Source: MAG-120802 sp049430265 (GTDB lineage: Bacteria > Actinomycetota > Actinomycetes > Nanopelagicales > Nanopelagicaceae). Taken from it: 29,797 nucleotides of DNA. This document shows, one piece after another, positions 1-7,607 of this stretch. The notes under the pieces are model-generated. The model saw nothing but the letters and a program-made list of their open reading frames with translations. It was not told where the DNA came from and searched no databases. How positions within the stretch are numbered: the stretch's first letter is position 1; every line of letters starts with the position of its first letter. A program made the translations under genes and the position numbers. The stretch is from NCBI GenBank assembly GCA_049430265.1, contig JBMTBW010000008.1, positions 1-29,797 of the forward strand, in the 5' to 3' direction.

Positions 1-44
1 GATAAATATTTGGCAAAGATTTCCATGTGGGGGAAGATGCGGGT

Positions 45-812
45 ATGGATGAGAACCTAACGCTCTCGATTGATTGCGGAGGCCTCTATCTCAAGAGCTG
101 CGTTCTTGATAGTTCGGGAACGATGCATTCCAAGCCAAATAGAATTCCAACTCCTTATCCACTTCCGCCAGCAACATTTGTAGAAACCATTGCCGAGATT
201 GCTTCAGGACTTCCTAAGGCCTATAGAGCCACAATTGGAATGCCAGGAATGATTAGAAATGGCGTTGTTATTTCTACCCCCCACTACATTACAAAAAGTG
301 GGCCGCGCACAAAAATTGATCCAGAAAGTGCTGAACTCTGGTCTGGCTTTGATGCACAAAAAGCAATCTCAACAAAACTAAATGTTCCAACGTTAGTTTT
401 AAACGATGCAGAGGTACATGGCGCAGGAATTATTACCGGCTCTGGATATGAAGTCGTAATTACATTAGGAACAGGTCTTGGCTTTGCAATTTTCTATGGT
501 GGAAAATTAACGCCACACTTTGAACTATCTCATGCCACAGTACGCAGAGCAACGACTTATGACACTTGGATTGGAGAGCAAGAGCGCAAGAGGCTTGGAA
601 CAATATTCTGGTCACGAAGAATTAGGGTTTTGGTAGAAGAGCTTCGCCCAGTTTTTAAGTGGGACCGGTTATATCTCGGTGGTGGAAATGCAAGATTGAT
701 TCGCCCAATAGATTTAGAGCGAATGGGTGATGATGTAGTTGTGGTGCCAAATACTGCAGGAGTTGCAGGTGGTGTTAGGGCTTGGAACTTAGAACACTAC
801 TATCGAGTTTAA
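45..812 (+). CDS. ppgK: Polyphosphate-glucokinase-like ROK family sugar kinase
   Basis: Probably a cytoplasmic sugar kinase that phosphorylates glucose with polyphosphate or ATP. Seen: an ASKHA phosphate loop at residues 10-17 (DCGGLYLK), GMPGMI at 65-70, catalytic-type LND at 119-121 and LGTGLG at 141-146, followed by E160 and H163, which match the E-L-G-H motif of PPGK. The cysteine zinc motif of repressor-type ROK proteins is absent, as in PPGK, and the 255-residue length fits. Oddities: the usual Thr of DxGGTxxK is Leu and the usual Gly of ELGH is Ser, so substrate or activity may differ. I chose ATG 45 because a GGGGGAAG ribosome site lies 8 nt upstream; a GTG at 27 is an alternative. 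The gene converges on the aminotransferase with a 4-nt overlap. Confidence 0.75.
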   Translation: MDENLTLSIDCGGLYLKSCVLDSSGTMHSKPNRIPTPYPLPPATFVETIAEIASGLPKAYRATIGMPGMIRNGVVISTPHYITKSGPRTKIDPESAELWSGFDAQKAISTKLNVPTLVLNDAEVHGAGIITGSGYEVVITLGTGLGFAIFYGGKLTPHFELSHATVRRATTYDTWIGEQERKRLGTIFWSRRIRVLVEELRPVFKWDRLYLGGGNARLIRPIDLERMGDDVVVVPNTAGVAGGVRAWNLEHYYRV

Positions 813-2203
813 GCGCGAAGTGCTTTAGCAAAATCTAAGAAATCTCCAACAATTATGTCTATCTCGCGCTGACCATGAGCAAGAGAAATGAGCCATTGCT
901 CATCAAGTCCTGGCGGGGTCATGACATTTCTATTTAGTGACCAGAAGAAGGAAAGCTCTGCAATATCAAAGTCTGTAGCTTTGTAATCTCGATAGTTTCG
1001 AACTGGGTTGGCAGACCAGGTAATACAGCCCTTTACGCCAAAGCCAACAGTGTGGGCTGGAATTTCATACTCATTAATGATTTCAGCGATTTTACTTAAA
1101 GCATCTCTATTTAAATCTTCACATCTTTTAAGCGCTTCTGGAGTGCAAAGGCGATCAACAGCTCTAATTCCTGCCATTGCCAGATAATGACCATTAAATG
1201 TTCCAAGATGGTTATGTTTTCCATTGACGACAACTTCCATATATTCTCTTTTACCACCAAAGGCAGCAACTGGAATACCGCCGCCTATTGATTTAGCGAT
1301 GGCAATTAGATCAGGCTTAACTCCGAGGCGCTGAGCAGCACCTTGAGGACCTGCAGTTAGGCCAGTTTTTACTTCATCAAATACCAGCAAAACTCCATAT
1401 TGATCACAGAGCTCACGAACTCTTTCTAAATAACCAAGATCTGGAAGAACAATTCCAATATTTTCTAGAACTGGCTCCATAAATACGCAGGCAATTTGAT
1501 CTGCATCTTTCTTCAATACTCTCTCAATTGCCTCAGCATCGTTATATGGAACAACCCAGACATCACCTGGAACTGTTGCTCCAAGAGGAACTGAATTAGG
1601 TGAGTTGGCATCACCAGCGCGGTCTATCTCTGGCTTTGCTGAAACCATCAGAGGGTCATATGAACCGTGGTATCCGCCTTCAATCTTAATTACCCCAAGT
1701 TTGCCAGTGGCAGCTCTGGCTGTTCTCAAGGCATACATCGTGGCCTCAGTGCCGGAGTTTGCAAAGCGGACCATGTCTAGACCAAATCTGCGGCAGATAA
1801 TTTCAGCGCCAGATCTTGTAATAGGAGATGGAGTAGCAAATAAGGTGCCAACATCTAGAGTGGCATGAGCCTCTTTTACTACCTCTTCATTTAAGTGGCC
1901 TACTAAGAGAGCTCCAAAGCCCATAGAGAGATCGAGCATCTGTCGACCATCAACATCGGTTAGCCAGGCTCCTTTGGCAGCAACAATTGAAATTGGATAT
2001 GGATCCCAGTGCTGGAAACTCGAAGCTACACCCTTTGGAGTTACTTCCGAGGCGCGCCTATTTTCAACGCCAGATTCTGGAGCAAGTTTTGCAAACTTTT
2101 CTTTCTCTATTTCCAAGAGCTCATTTATGCGAGCAGAAGAGATGGGTTTAGTTTTATAAGGAGTTGATCTAAATGTTTCTGCGTGATGAGTTTTATTGAA
2201 CAT
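809..2203 (-). CDS. Class III (GSAM-like) PLP-dependent aminotransferase
   Basis: A fold-type I, PLP-dependent aminotransferase of class III. Seen (464-residue numbering): NSGTEAT at about 149-155 for PLP phosphate, EGGYHG at 175-180, DEVK at 276-279 with the PLP-ring Asp, and the Schiff-base Lys K304 in AKSIGGGIP followed by a GGKRE segment. These resemble glutamate-1-semialdehyde aminomutase (HemL), but the protein is longer, has about 50 extra N-terminal residues and has no haem-synthesis neighbours, so I do not call it hemL. The substrate is unknown. Start: ATG 2203 has GGGAAG 14 nt upstream; a TTG at 2236 would add 11 residues. A near-consensus promoter lies at 2289-2318. The gene is monocistronic, downstream of and co-oriented with the ABC operon. 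Confidence 0.8.
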   Translation of the reverse strand: MFNKTHHAETFRSTPYKTKPISSARINELLEIEKEKFAKLAPESGVENRRASEVTPKGVASSFQHWDPYPISIVAAKGAWLTDVDGRQMLDLSMGFGALLVGHLNEEVVKEAHATLDVGTLFATPSPITRSGAEIICRRFGLDMVRFANSGTEATMYALRTARAATGKLGVIKIEGGYHGSYDPLMVSAKPEIDRAGDANSPNSVPLGATVPGDVWVVPYNDAEAIERVLKKDADQIACVFMEPVLENIGIVLPDLGYLERVRELCDQYGVLLVFDEVKTGLTAGPQGAAQRLGVKPDLIAIAKSIGGGIPVAAFGGKREYMEVVVNGKHNHLGTFNGHYLAMAGIRAVDRLCTPEALKRCEDLNRDALSKIAEIINEYEIPAHTVGFGVKGCITWSANPVRNYRDYKATDFDIAELSFFWSLNRNVMTPPGLDEQWLISLAHGQREIDIIVGDFLDFAKALRA

Positions 2204-2228
2204 GGGATTGGTTTGGACTTCCCAAATA

Positions 2229-2244
2229 CGGATCAAAAGATCCG
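2229..2244. repeat. Small perfect inverted repeat in the aminotransferase leader
   Basis: The segment CGGATC-AAAA-GATCCG forms a 6-bp stem with a 4-nt loop. It lies in the predicted 5' leader of the minus-strand aminotransferase mRNA, about 40 nt downstream of the predicted transcription start, and covers the alternative TTG start at 2236. It could be an operator or an RNA hairpin that affects initiation. It is short enough to occur by chance. Confidence 0.35.
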
Positions 2245-2288
2245 ATTTGTTGGTACCACGCCCCTATTCGTTAATCAAACTTTCCCGA

Positions 2289-2318
2289 ATTCTACCCCCG
2301 ACCCCAAAGCTCCGTCAA
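2289..2318 (-). promoter_or_regulatory. Sigma70-type promoter for the aminotransferase
   Basis: On the minus strand, TTGACG (2318-2313) is followed by an 18-nt spacer and TAGAAT (2294-2289). This is the only site in the window with good matches to both the -35 and the -10 consensus. It predicts a start near 2282 and a leader of about 45-80 nt, depending on the start codon. This contrasts with the leaderless promoters seen elsewhere in the window. Confidence 0.65.
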
Positions 2319-2331
2319 CAGATAGGTATTT

Positions 2332-2350
2332 CATGCGTGTTTATCGCATG
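2332..2350 (-). other. Weak hairpin over the stop codon of the last ABC permease gene
   Basis: CATGCG and CGCATG form a 6-bp stem around a 7-nt loop that contains the TAA of the permease gene. No run of T follows on either strand, so it is not a canonical rho-independent terminator. It could still stabilise the 3' end of the ABC mRNA. Confidence 0.3.
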
Positions 2351-3162
2351 AATAAATCGCGAAGCCTGCGTGTTGTGAAATAAAGTCCGCAGATAATCAT
2401 TACTAGAAAATAAGTAATATGTAGCAATGTTCCTGAATCAAAATTACCAAACCAAACATCACGAACTAATTCAATTCCATGCCATGAAGGCATTAGTTGA
2501 ATTAAAAACTCCAACCAATCTGGATAGACAGAGATTGGATAGAGAGAGCCTGAAAATAGAAATAGTGGCAGCAGAACGATATTTATCATTCCCATCTGCT
2601 GATAGGTTTTAAAGTAGGAAGTAATCGCCATACCAAATGAGGCGAATCCAAAGGCGATAAATACTGCTGCTGGAATTGCTAAAACTGCTGATACGCCAGG
2701 AACTAAACCAAGAGGTGCGGTAATGGCAAGAAAGGCAATGGCATAACTTAAACCGCGAAATAGCGCCCAGATGATTTCACCAAGTGCCACATCAAGTGGC
2801 CCAAGTGGGGTTGCAAGCATTCCTTGATAGAGCTTGCTCTCATTTAATTTAAAGAAAACATTCCAGGTTGAGTCATAAATCGCTCCATTCATAGCGCTAG
2901 TTGCAAGCAAGCCTGGGGCGATAAAAACTGTGTAGTCAATCGTTTTATCTCCCAGAGTCACATTTCCAATTAGCTCGCCCATTCCATAGCCAAAAGCCAG
3001 CAAATAGAGCACTGGCTCGACAAAGCCTGTTGCTACCGGAACCCAGGTTGAGGAGCGAAGAGCAATTAAAGATCTCTCAATTATTGCTCGAGCGCGCCCA
3101 GCATAGAGCTGATGACCAACTCGGTTGGCTCTGGCATCTGCAATTGCAACCGCGTTACTCAT
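2341..3162 (-). CDS. ABC-2 type transporter permease (distal gene)
   Basis: Integral membrane subunit of an ABC exporter of the ABC-2 (NodJ/DrrB-like) class, 273 residues. Seen: a hydrophilic N-terminus of about 35 residues, then about six hydrophobic segments, including one near 40-60 (with VEPVLYLLAFGYGMG), a cluster from about 110 to 190, and the typical ABC-2 segment PLFLFSGSLYPIS around 199-211 before a final membrane helix. It overlaps the preceding permease by 4 nt (ATGA), so it is translationally coupled. The two permeases probably form a heterodimer with the ATPase encoded at 3968-4894. The cargo cannot be read from the sequence; lipids, polysaccharides and drugs are known for the family. 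Confidence 0.85.
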   Translation of the reverse strand: MSNAVAIADARANRVGHQLYAGRARAIIERSLIALRSSTWVPVATGFVEPVLYLLAFGYGMGELIGNVTLGDKTIDYTVFIAPGLLATSAMNGAIYDSTWNVFFKLNESKLYQGMLATPLGPLDVALGEIIWALFRGLSYAIAFLAITAPLGLVPGVSAVLAIPAAVFIAFGFASFGMAITSYFKTYQQMGMINIVLLPLFLFSGSLYPISVYPDWLEFLIQLMPSWHGIELVRDVWFGNFDSGTLLHITYFLVMIICGLYFTTRRLRDLFMR

Positions 3163-3971
3163 TTAGTCAACCTCGTTGTGAAAGTTCTATTAGCTAGTGC
3201 AAAACCACCGATAAGTAGAGCAAGAAGAAATGCGAAGTGGATAATCAACATTTGAGCGCTAATTGAGTATCCGTATGAGAAATATCTGCCAAGTTCTGTG
3301 GCATGCCATAGCGGTGAGATCCAACCAATAGGCTGTAGGTAAAAAGGCATCGTGTTGAGCGGGAAAAATGTGCCTGAGAAGAGAAACATCGGCATAATTA
3401 TTAGGCGTCCAAGAACAGTCATGAAGTAATCATCATTTTTAACTTTGGCAGTAATTCCCATGATGATTGCTGCAAATGCACCTGCAGCAAATATCGTTAC
3501 CGGTATGACATCCCAAGATTGTTCAACACTCATTACTCCAAACGCAATAAGTACTACCCAATAGCAAATCACAGTGAAGGTGACTCGAGCCAGAGCGGCG
3601 ATAAAGACACCAAGTGCAATTTGTGGACCAGTAATCGGTGTGGCATTCATGGCATAAAAAAGTTTTCTCCACTTAAAGCCTTCCATTACTGGAAACATTG
3701 CTTCATCCAAAGCTCCAGTAATTGCAGCACTTGCAAGAAGTGCTGGCGCAATAAAGGTTATATATTCAACTCCGCCAGTTCCAGAAGTTCCCGAATTCTC
3801 ACTTACTAAAACTCCAACTCCGATACCAATTGCAATTAAATAAAAGAGTGGATTGCCAATTGCGACAATTGCAATGATCCCTTTCCATTTAAGCATTGCA
3901 GACATACGTGCCTCTGCTACATAGATAGCTCCGATGCTTCGCACCTTAGCAACGTTGATACCAGAATTCAT
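3159..3971 (-). CDS. ABC-2 type transporter permease (proximal gene)
   Basis: Second membrane subunit of the exporter, 270 residues, with about six membrane segments. The ABC-2 hallmark is visible as MPMFLFSGTFFPLNTMP around residues 193-209, followed by a helix containing WHATELGR. It is homologous in layout to the permease encoded just downstream but clearly diverged, which points to a heterodimeric NodJ/DrrB-like pair from an old duplication. Its ATG overlaps the ATPase stop by 4 nt, and its own stop overlaps the next ATG by 4 nt. All three genes should therefore be made from one mRNA that starts before the ATPase gene. Confidence 0.85.
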   Translation of the reverse strand: MNSGINVAKVRSIGAIYVAEARMSAMLKWKGIIAIVAIGNPLFYLIAIGIGVGVLVSENSGTSGTGGVEYITFIAPALLASAAITGALDEAMFPVMEGFKWRKLFYAMNATPITGPQIALGVFIAALARVTFTVICYWVVLIAFGVMSVEQSWDVIPVTIFAAGAFAAIIMGITAKVKNDDYFMTVLGRLIIMPMFLFSGTFFPLNTMPFYLQPIGWISPLWHATELGRYFSYGYSISAQMLIIHFAFLLALLIGGFALANRTFTTRLTK

Positions 3972-4894
3972 TCGATCAAAGTTCTTCCAGTTAAGCGAAG
4001 GAAAACATCTTCGAGTGAGCTGCGACGAACCAGAGAGGTAGTGGGGTGAAGCTTTTTGTTTAGTATTTCTTCAAGTAGAGCTTCGCCATCTTCAACATAC
4101 ATCAAGATCCGATCTGGCAATTCCTCCATCCGAGAGCACATCGCCCTAAGCGTTGGAGCAATTTCCTTATTCCTATCAGAACCAAAGCGAACTTCCAGAA
4201 CTTCTTTTGTTGAGTAAGTCTTGATTAACTCGAGTGGAGAGCCCTCAGCCATGATCTTGCCTTTATCCATTACAACTAGGCGATCACAGAGTTGTTCTGC
4301 TTCATCCATAAAGTGAGTGGTAATAACTAAAGTCACACCCAACTCTTTGAGGCGAAACAACCTATCCCAGAGAATGTGACGAGCCTGGGGATCAAGGCCA
4401 GTAGTTGGTTCATCAAGCATCAAAATGTCAGGTTCACTGACAAGTGCTCTAGCAATAGTTAATCGACGCTTCATTCCACCACTTAGCGCATCAACTTTCA
4501 CATCACGTTTTTCTTCTAATTGCGCAAATTCCAACAGCTCTTCTATTTTGGTGCGGATAAACTTTTTACTCAGACCAAAGTAGCGTCCATAAATAAATAA
4601 GTTTTCAGTAACGGTTAGTTCAGTATCTAAATTATCTTGCTGAGGAACAACGCCTAGGTGAGCCCTGATTTGTGGACCATGTTCTTCAGGATCTCTTCCC
4701 AAAATTGTGATTGTTCCTGAGGTGCGCTGGGAGGTGGCAGCGATAATTCTCATAGTTGTTGACTTACCAGCTCCATTGGGACCCAGTAGACCAAATGACT
4801 CACCTTTGGCGACATCAAAGTCGATGGCATCTACAGCTGTGAAATCCCCGTAGCGCTTAGTTAAGCCACGGGCAGAGATAAGGGCTTCAGACAT
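3968..4894 (-). CDS. ABC transporter ATP-binding protein (NodI/DrrA-like)
   Basis: The ATPase of the exporter, first gene of the three-gene operon, 308 residues. Seen: Walker A GPNGAGKST at 38-46, Q-loop Q85, signature LSGGMKRR at 137-144, Walker B ILMLDEP at 157-163, D-loop and switch histidine H194 in ITTHFMDEAE. The C-terminal ~80 residues form the extra regulatory domain typical of the DrrA/NodI family. It energises export by the two ABC-2 permeases encoded downstream. No Shine-Dalgarno precedes the ATG; instead TAGGAT ends 6 nt before it, which suggests a leaderless transcript. The gene is divergent from guaB1 with only 43 bp between the start codons. Confidence 0.92.
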   Translation of the reverse strand: MSEALISARGLTKRYGDFTAVDAIDFDVAKGESFGLLGPNGAGKSTTMRIIAATSQRTSGTITILGRDPEEHGPQIRAHLGVVPQQDNLDTELTVTENLFIYGRYFGLSKKFIRTKIEELLEFAQLEEKRDVKVDALSGGMKRRLTIARALVSEPDILMLDEPTTGLDPQARHILWDRLFRLKELGVTLVITTHFMDEAEQLCDRLVVMDKGKIMAEGSPLELIKTYSTKEVLEVRFGSDRNKEIAPTLRAMCSRMEELPDRILMYVEDGEALLEEILNKKLHPTTSLVRRSSLEDVFLRLTGRTLIE

Positions 4895-4900
4895 TGTTTT

Positions 4901-4906
4901 ATCCTA
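4901..4906 (-). promoter_or_regulatory. -10 element of the ABC exporter operon (leaderless)
   Basis: Minus-strand TAGGAT is separated from the ATG at 4894 by 6 nt, so transcription should begin at or next to the start codon. There is no convincing -35 or Shine-Dalgarno. It lies in the 43-bp gap shared with the guaB1 promoter. Confidence 0.55.
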
Positions 4907-4923
4907 TCGCGCTCTAGTAGGTC

Positions 4924-4929
4924 TATAGT
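4924..4929 (+). promoter_or_regulatory. -10 element of guaB1 (leaderless)
   Basis: TATAGT ends 8 nt before the GTG start at 4938. No Shine-Dalgarno is present. The spacing predicts a transcript starting on or within a base or two of the GTG. The site faces away from the ABC operon promoter 17 bp to its left. Confidence 0.6.
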
Positions 4930-4937
4930 TCTGCTAC

Positions 4938-6377
4938 GTGCGGTTAATTCATCAAGTAAATCACGATCTCACCTACGACGATGTCTTTATGATTCCGTCG
5001 CGCTCTGGTGTTAGTAGTCGCATGGATGTTGATTTAAATACTTTAGACAATACCGGCGCCACGATTCCTTTAGTAGTTGCCAACATGACAGCAATTTCTG
5101 GCAGAAGAATGGCAGAGACCGTTTCACGGCGTGGTGGTTTAAGTGTTATCCCACAAGATATTCCAATTGATGTAGTAACTGAAGTCATCTCATGGATGAA
5201 ATCCCGAGATATTCTCTTTGATACCCCAATTACTTTAACGCCCGAGCAAACCGTCGCTGATGCCGCATCTCTAATTCATAAGAGAGCCCATGGCGCAATC
5301 GTGGTAGTTGAAAACAATAAGCCACTGGGAATTGTGATGGAAGAGGATTGGGAGGGCGCTGATCGCTTCACTCAATTAAGCAGAATTATGTCTAAAGATT
5401 TAATGGTAATTCCAAGTTCTGTTAGCGCGCGGCAGGCCTTTGATTTATTAACAGAGAAGAATCGCCGACTTGCTCCGGTAGTTGATGGCAGCGGAGAGCT
5501 TGTTGGAATTATCACCAAAATTGGTGCGCTACGGGCCACGTTATATAAGCCAGCACTTGATAACCAGGGGCGATTAAGAATTGGCGCAGCACTTGGCGTT
5601 AATGGAGATGTGAAGACAAAAGCAGCAGAATTAATAAGAGCAGGAGTTGATTTATTAGTTCTGGATACTGCACATGGCCACCAAGAGAAGATGATTGAAG
5701 CCCTAAAAGCGGTTCGCTCACTAAATCCATCTATTCCAATTGTTGCTGGCAATGTTGTTACTGCAGAAGGTGTTAAAGATTTAATTGAAGCAGGGGCAGA
5801 TATAGTAAAAGTTGGCGTTGGACCTGGCGCGATGTGCACAACCAGGATGCAGACCGGAGTTGGCAGACCACAATTTTCGGCAGTGATGGAGTGCGCAGAG
5901 GCTGCTAGAAAACTTGGGAAATATATCTGGGCAGATGGCGGCATCAGACATCCAAGAGATGTTGCCTTAGCACTTGCTGCTGGCGCATCATGCGTGATGG
6001 TTGGTTCATGGTTTGCCGGAACTTATGAATCTCCAAGTGATTTAAGAGTTGATTCCTCAGGTCGGTTATATAAAGAGTCTTTCGGAATGGCATCTGCAAG
6101 GGCAGTAGCAGCTAGAACATCAAATGAGGATGCATTTGAGCGGGCTAGAAAAGCGTTATATGAAGAGGGTATTTCAACCTCTCGTATGTATTTAGATCCA
6201 ATTCGTCCTGGAGTTGAAGATTTGATTGATGAAATCATTGCAGGTCTTCGATCATCTTGCACTTATGCGGGAGCGAAGAACTTAAGTGAATTTGCGCAAA
6301 AAGCTGTGATCGGAATTCAAAGTGCATCAGGATATGCAGAGGGACGAGCCCTTAATACCTCTTGGAGTAAGTCTTAA
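4938..6377 (+). CDS. guaB1: GuaB1-family IMPDH-related protein, probable GMP reductase
   Basis: A (beta/alpha)8-barrel enzyme of the IMPDH/GMPR superfamily acting on purine nucleotides in the cytoplasm. Seen: N-terminal LTYDDVFMIPSRS (11-23), two CBS domains at about 95-200, the catalytic loop GVGPGAMCTTRMQTG with nucleophile C300, and ADGGIRHPRD at 332-341. The barrel flap reads YKESFGMAS, without the Arg-Tyr pair that true IMP dehydrogenases use for hydrolysis. That matches the actinobacterial GuaB1 group, whose mycobacterial member has been characterised as a CBS-containing GMP reductase; activity here is inferred. The GTG start is set by the -10 element 8 nt upstream and by the family's N-terminus. 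The stop interlocks with that of the MFS gene in the palindrome TTAA. Confidence 0.88.
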   Translation: MRLIHQVNHDLTYDDVFMIPSRSGVSSRMDVDLNTLDNTGATIPLVVANMTAISGRRMAETVSRRGGLSVIPQDIPIDVVTEVISWMKSRDILFDTPITLTPEQTVADAASLIHKRAHGAIVVVENNKPLGIVMEEDWEGADRFTQLSRIMSKDLMVIPSSVSARQAFDLLTEKNRRLAPVVDGSGELVGIITKIGALRATLYKPALDNQGRLRIGAALGVNGDVKTKAAELIRAGVDLLVLDTAHGHQEKMIEALKAVRSLNPSIPIVAGNVVTAEGVKDLIEAGADIVKVGVGPGAMCTTRMQTGVGRPQFSAVMECAEAARKLGKYIWADGGIRHPRDVALALAAGASCVMVGSWFAGTYESPSDLRVDSSGRLYKESFGMASARAVAARTSNEDAFERARKALYEEGISTSRMYLDPIRPGVEDLIDEIIAGLRSSCTYAGAKNLSEFAQKAVIGIQSASGYAEGRALNTSWSKS

Positions 6378-7531
6378 GCCACCCTGGCATATCTAGAGGC
6401 AAGAATAAGAAGATAAGAAAGCCCCGCTAATAACATCAAAGTCCAGCGTAGTTCAAATGCATCAGCAATAAACCCAATAAGCGGGGGACCGATAACAAAA
6501 CCAAAGTAGGAAACGCCAGATACTTTTGCAACTGCTTCAGATGGAGCGATAACTCCAGAGTATTTAGTCAAAGCAATAGTTCCAGCAGCGCTAAACATCA
6601 AAGGAATAACTACCGATAAACCAATTCCAAGTAAAAACCAAGCAACCATAATTGCTGGAATCCCACCGATCAATAAACCTGCGCTGAGACCAGTGCCAGC
6701 AATAACACCACCTGCAGCAATGACTTTAGAGGCGCCAAAACGGTGAGCAAGATAATCACCAGAGAGTCGTCCAATAATCATCGCTGTGCAGAAGACAATG
6801 TAAGGAAGAGTTGAAATGAAGGGAGATGCACCAAAGGTTTCACGAGCCAAGACCCCGCCCCAATCACCTGCTGCCCCCTCACTTAAAGCTGCAAACAAAC
6901 CAAATAGGCCCAATATGGCAAAGATAAAAGGATGCTTAGCTCTCTTCTCATCTCCAAAGTGGTGAGTATCGGCAGATGCTGGAAGAAGTAGTGGTCGAAC
7001 TAAAAGAGCTGCAACGATATAAACGAGTGCAAGTGATGAGGCTTGGCTAAGTGGAGTTATCTCTAATTGCGAGAGTACTCCGCCTAATATTCCACCAAAT
7101 AACGTACCAACTGAGAACATGGCATGAAATACGCTCATTAATCGTCGCCCTGCGCGCTGTTCAACCACTACAGCATGAGCATTCATCGAAACATCTTGAG
7201 TGGCAATTACAAATCCAAAGATAAATAAAGTTATCCAAAACCAAGTAAGCGAGAAGAGAGCACCAAGAAGCAAATAAGAGAGAGCAAGTGCAATAGTTGA
7301 GAAGAAGATAATTGGTTGGCTTCCGAATTTTGCTGAGTATTTACCAGCAGGTTTAAGGGCTAGAAATACCCCAGCTGATACAAAGAGTAAAGAGAGACCA
7401 AGGGTTCCATTTGAAATATCTAGAATCCTTTTAAAGTCTGGAATTCTTGCAACGAAGCTTCCAGCGCTAAAGCCATTAATGATAAAAGTTACAGTCACCG
7501 CTATGCGAGCACGGCTTAGGGCAAGATCCAT
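6374..7531 (-). CDS. MFS transporter, YbjJ/fucose-permease-like
   Basis: Membrane carrier of the major facilitator superfamily, 385 residues, with about 12 hydrophobic segments in two halves. The second half begins near residue 200 (HPFIFAILGLFGLFAAL). The segment NAHAVVVEQRAGRRLMSVFH at about 117-136, followed by SVGTLFGG, resembles the YbjJ-like/sugar-permease branch rather than drug exporters. The substrate is unknown. The gene stands alone. Its ATG lacks a Shine-Dalgarno but has TAGACT 9 nt upstream, so it is near-leaderless. It is divergent from the HtrA protease gene (76 bp) and convergent with guaB1, with a 4-nt overlap at the stops. Confidence 0.82.
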   Translation of the reverse strand: MDLALSRARIAVTVTFIINGFSAGSFVARIPDFKRILDISNGTLGLSLLFVSAGVFLALKPAGKYSAKFGSQPIIFFSTIALALSYLLLGALFSLTWFWITLFIFGFVIATQDVSMNAHAVVVEQRAGRRLMSVFHAMFSVGTLFGGILGGVLSQLEITPLSQASSLALVYIVAALLVRPLLLPASADTHHFGDEKRAKHPFIFAILGLFGLFAALSEGAAGDWGGVLARETFGASPFISTLPYIVFCTAMIIGRLSGDYLAHRFGASKVIAAGGVIAGTGLSAGLLIGGIPAIMVAWFLLGIGLSVVIPLMFSAAGTIALTKYSGVIAPSEAVAKVSGVSYFGFVIGPPLIGFIADAFELRWTLMLLAGLSYLLILASRYARVA

Positions 7532-7540
7532 AAGTTGCGA

Positions 7541-7546
7541 AGTCTA
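7541..7546 (-). promoter_or_regulatory. -10 element of the MFS gene
   Basis: Minus-strand TAGACT lies 9 nt before the ATG at 7531. A TTGACT sits only 3 nt further upstream, too close to act as its -35. No Shine-Dalgarno is visible, so the mRNA should carry at most about 2-3 nt of leader. Confidence 0.5.
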
Positions 7547-7595
7547 CTCAGTCAAGGTTGAATTATCTTTAAGGCTTCATTAAGAAAATAGTGGT

Positions 7596-7601
7596 TAGGT
7601 T
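7596..7601 (+). promoter_or_regulatory. -10 element of the HtrA-type protease gene (leaderless)
   Basis: TAGGTT ends 6 nt before the ATG at 7608. There is no Shine-Dalgarno between it and the start. The spacing predicts transcription starting at the ATG. Confidence 0.55.
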
Positions 7602-7607
7602 TGGCGC

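Noticed and set aside
27..44. GTG start at 27 for the ROK kinase.
   Set aside because: It would place the good GGGGGAAG ribosome site inside the coding region; ATG 45 has the proper spacing and the protein motif begins just after it.
809..2203. Calling the aminotransferase hemL.
   Set aside because: The active-site motifs agree, but length, N-terminal extension and absence of haem neighbours do not prove the reaction, so only the family is given.
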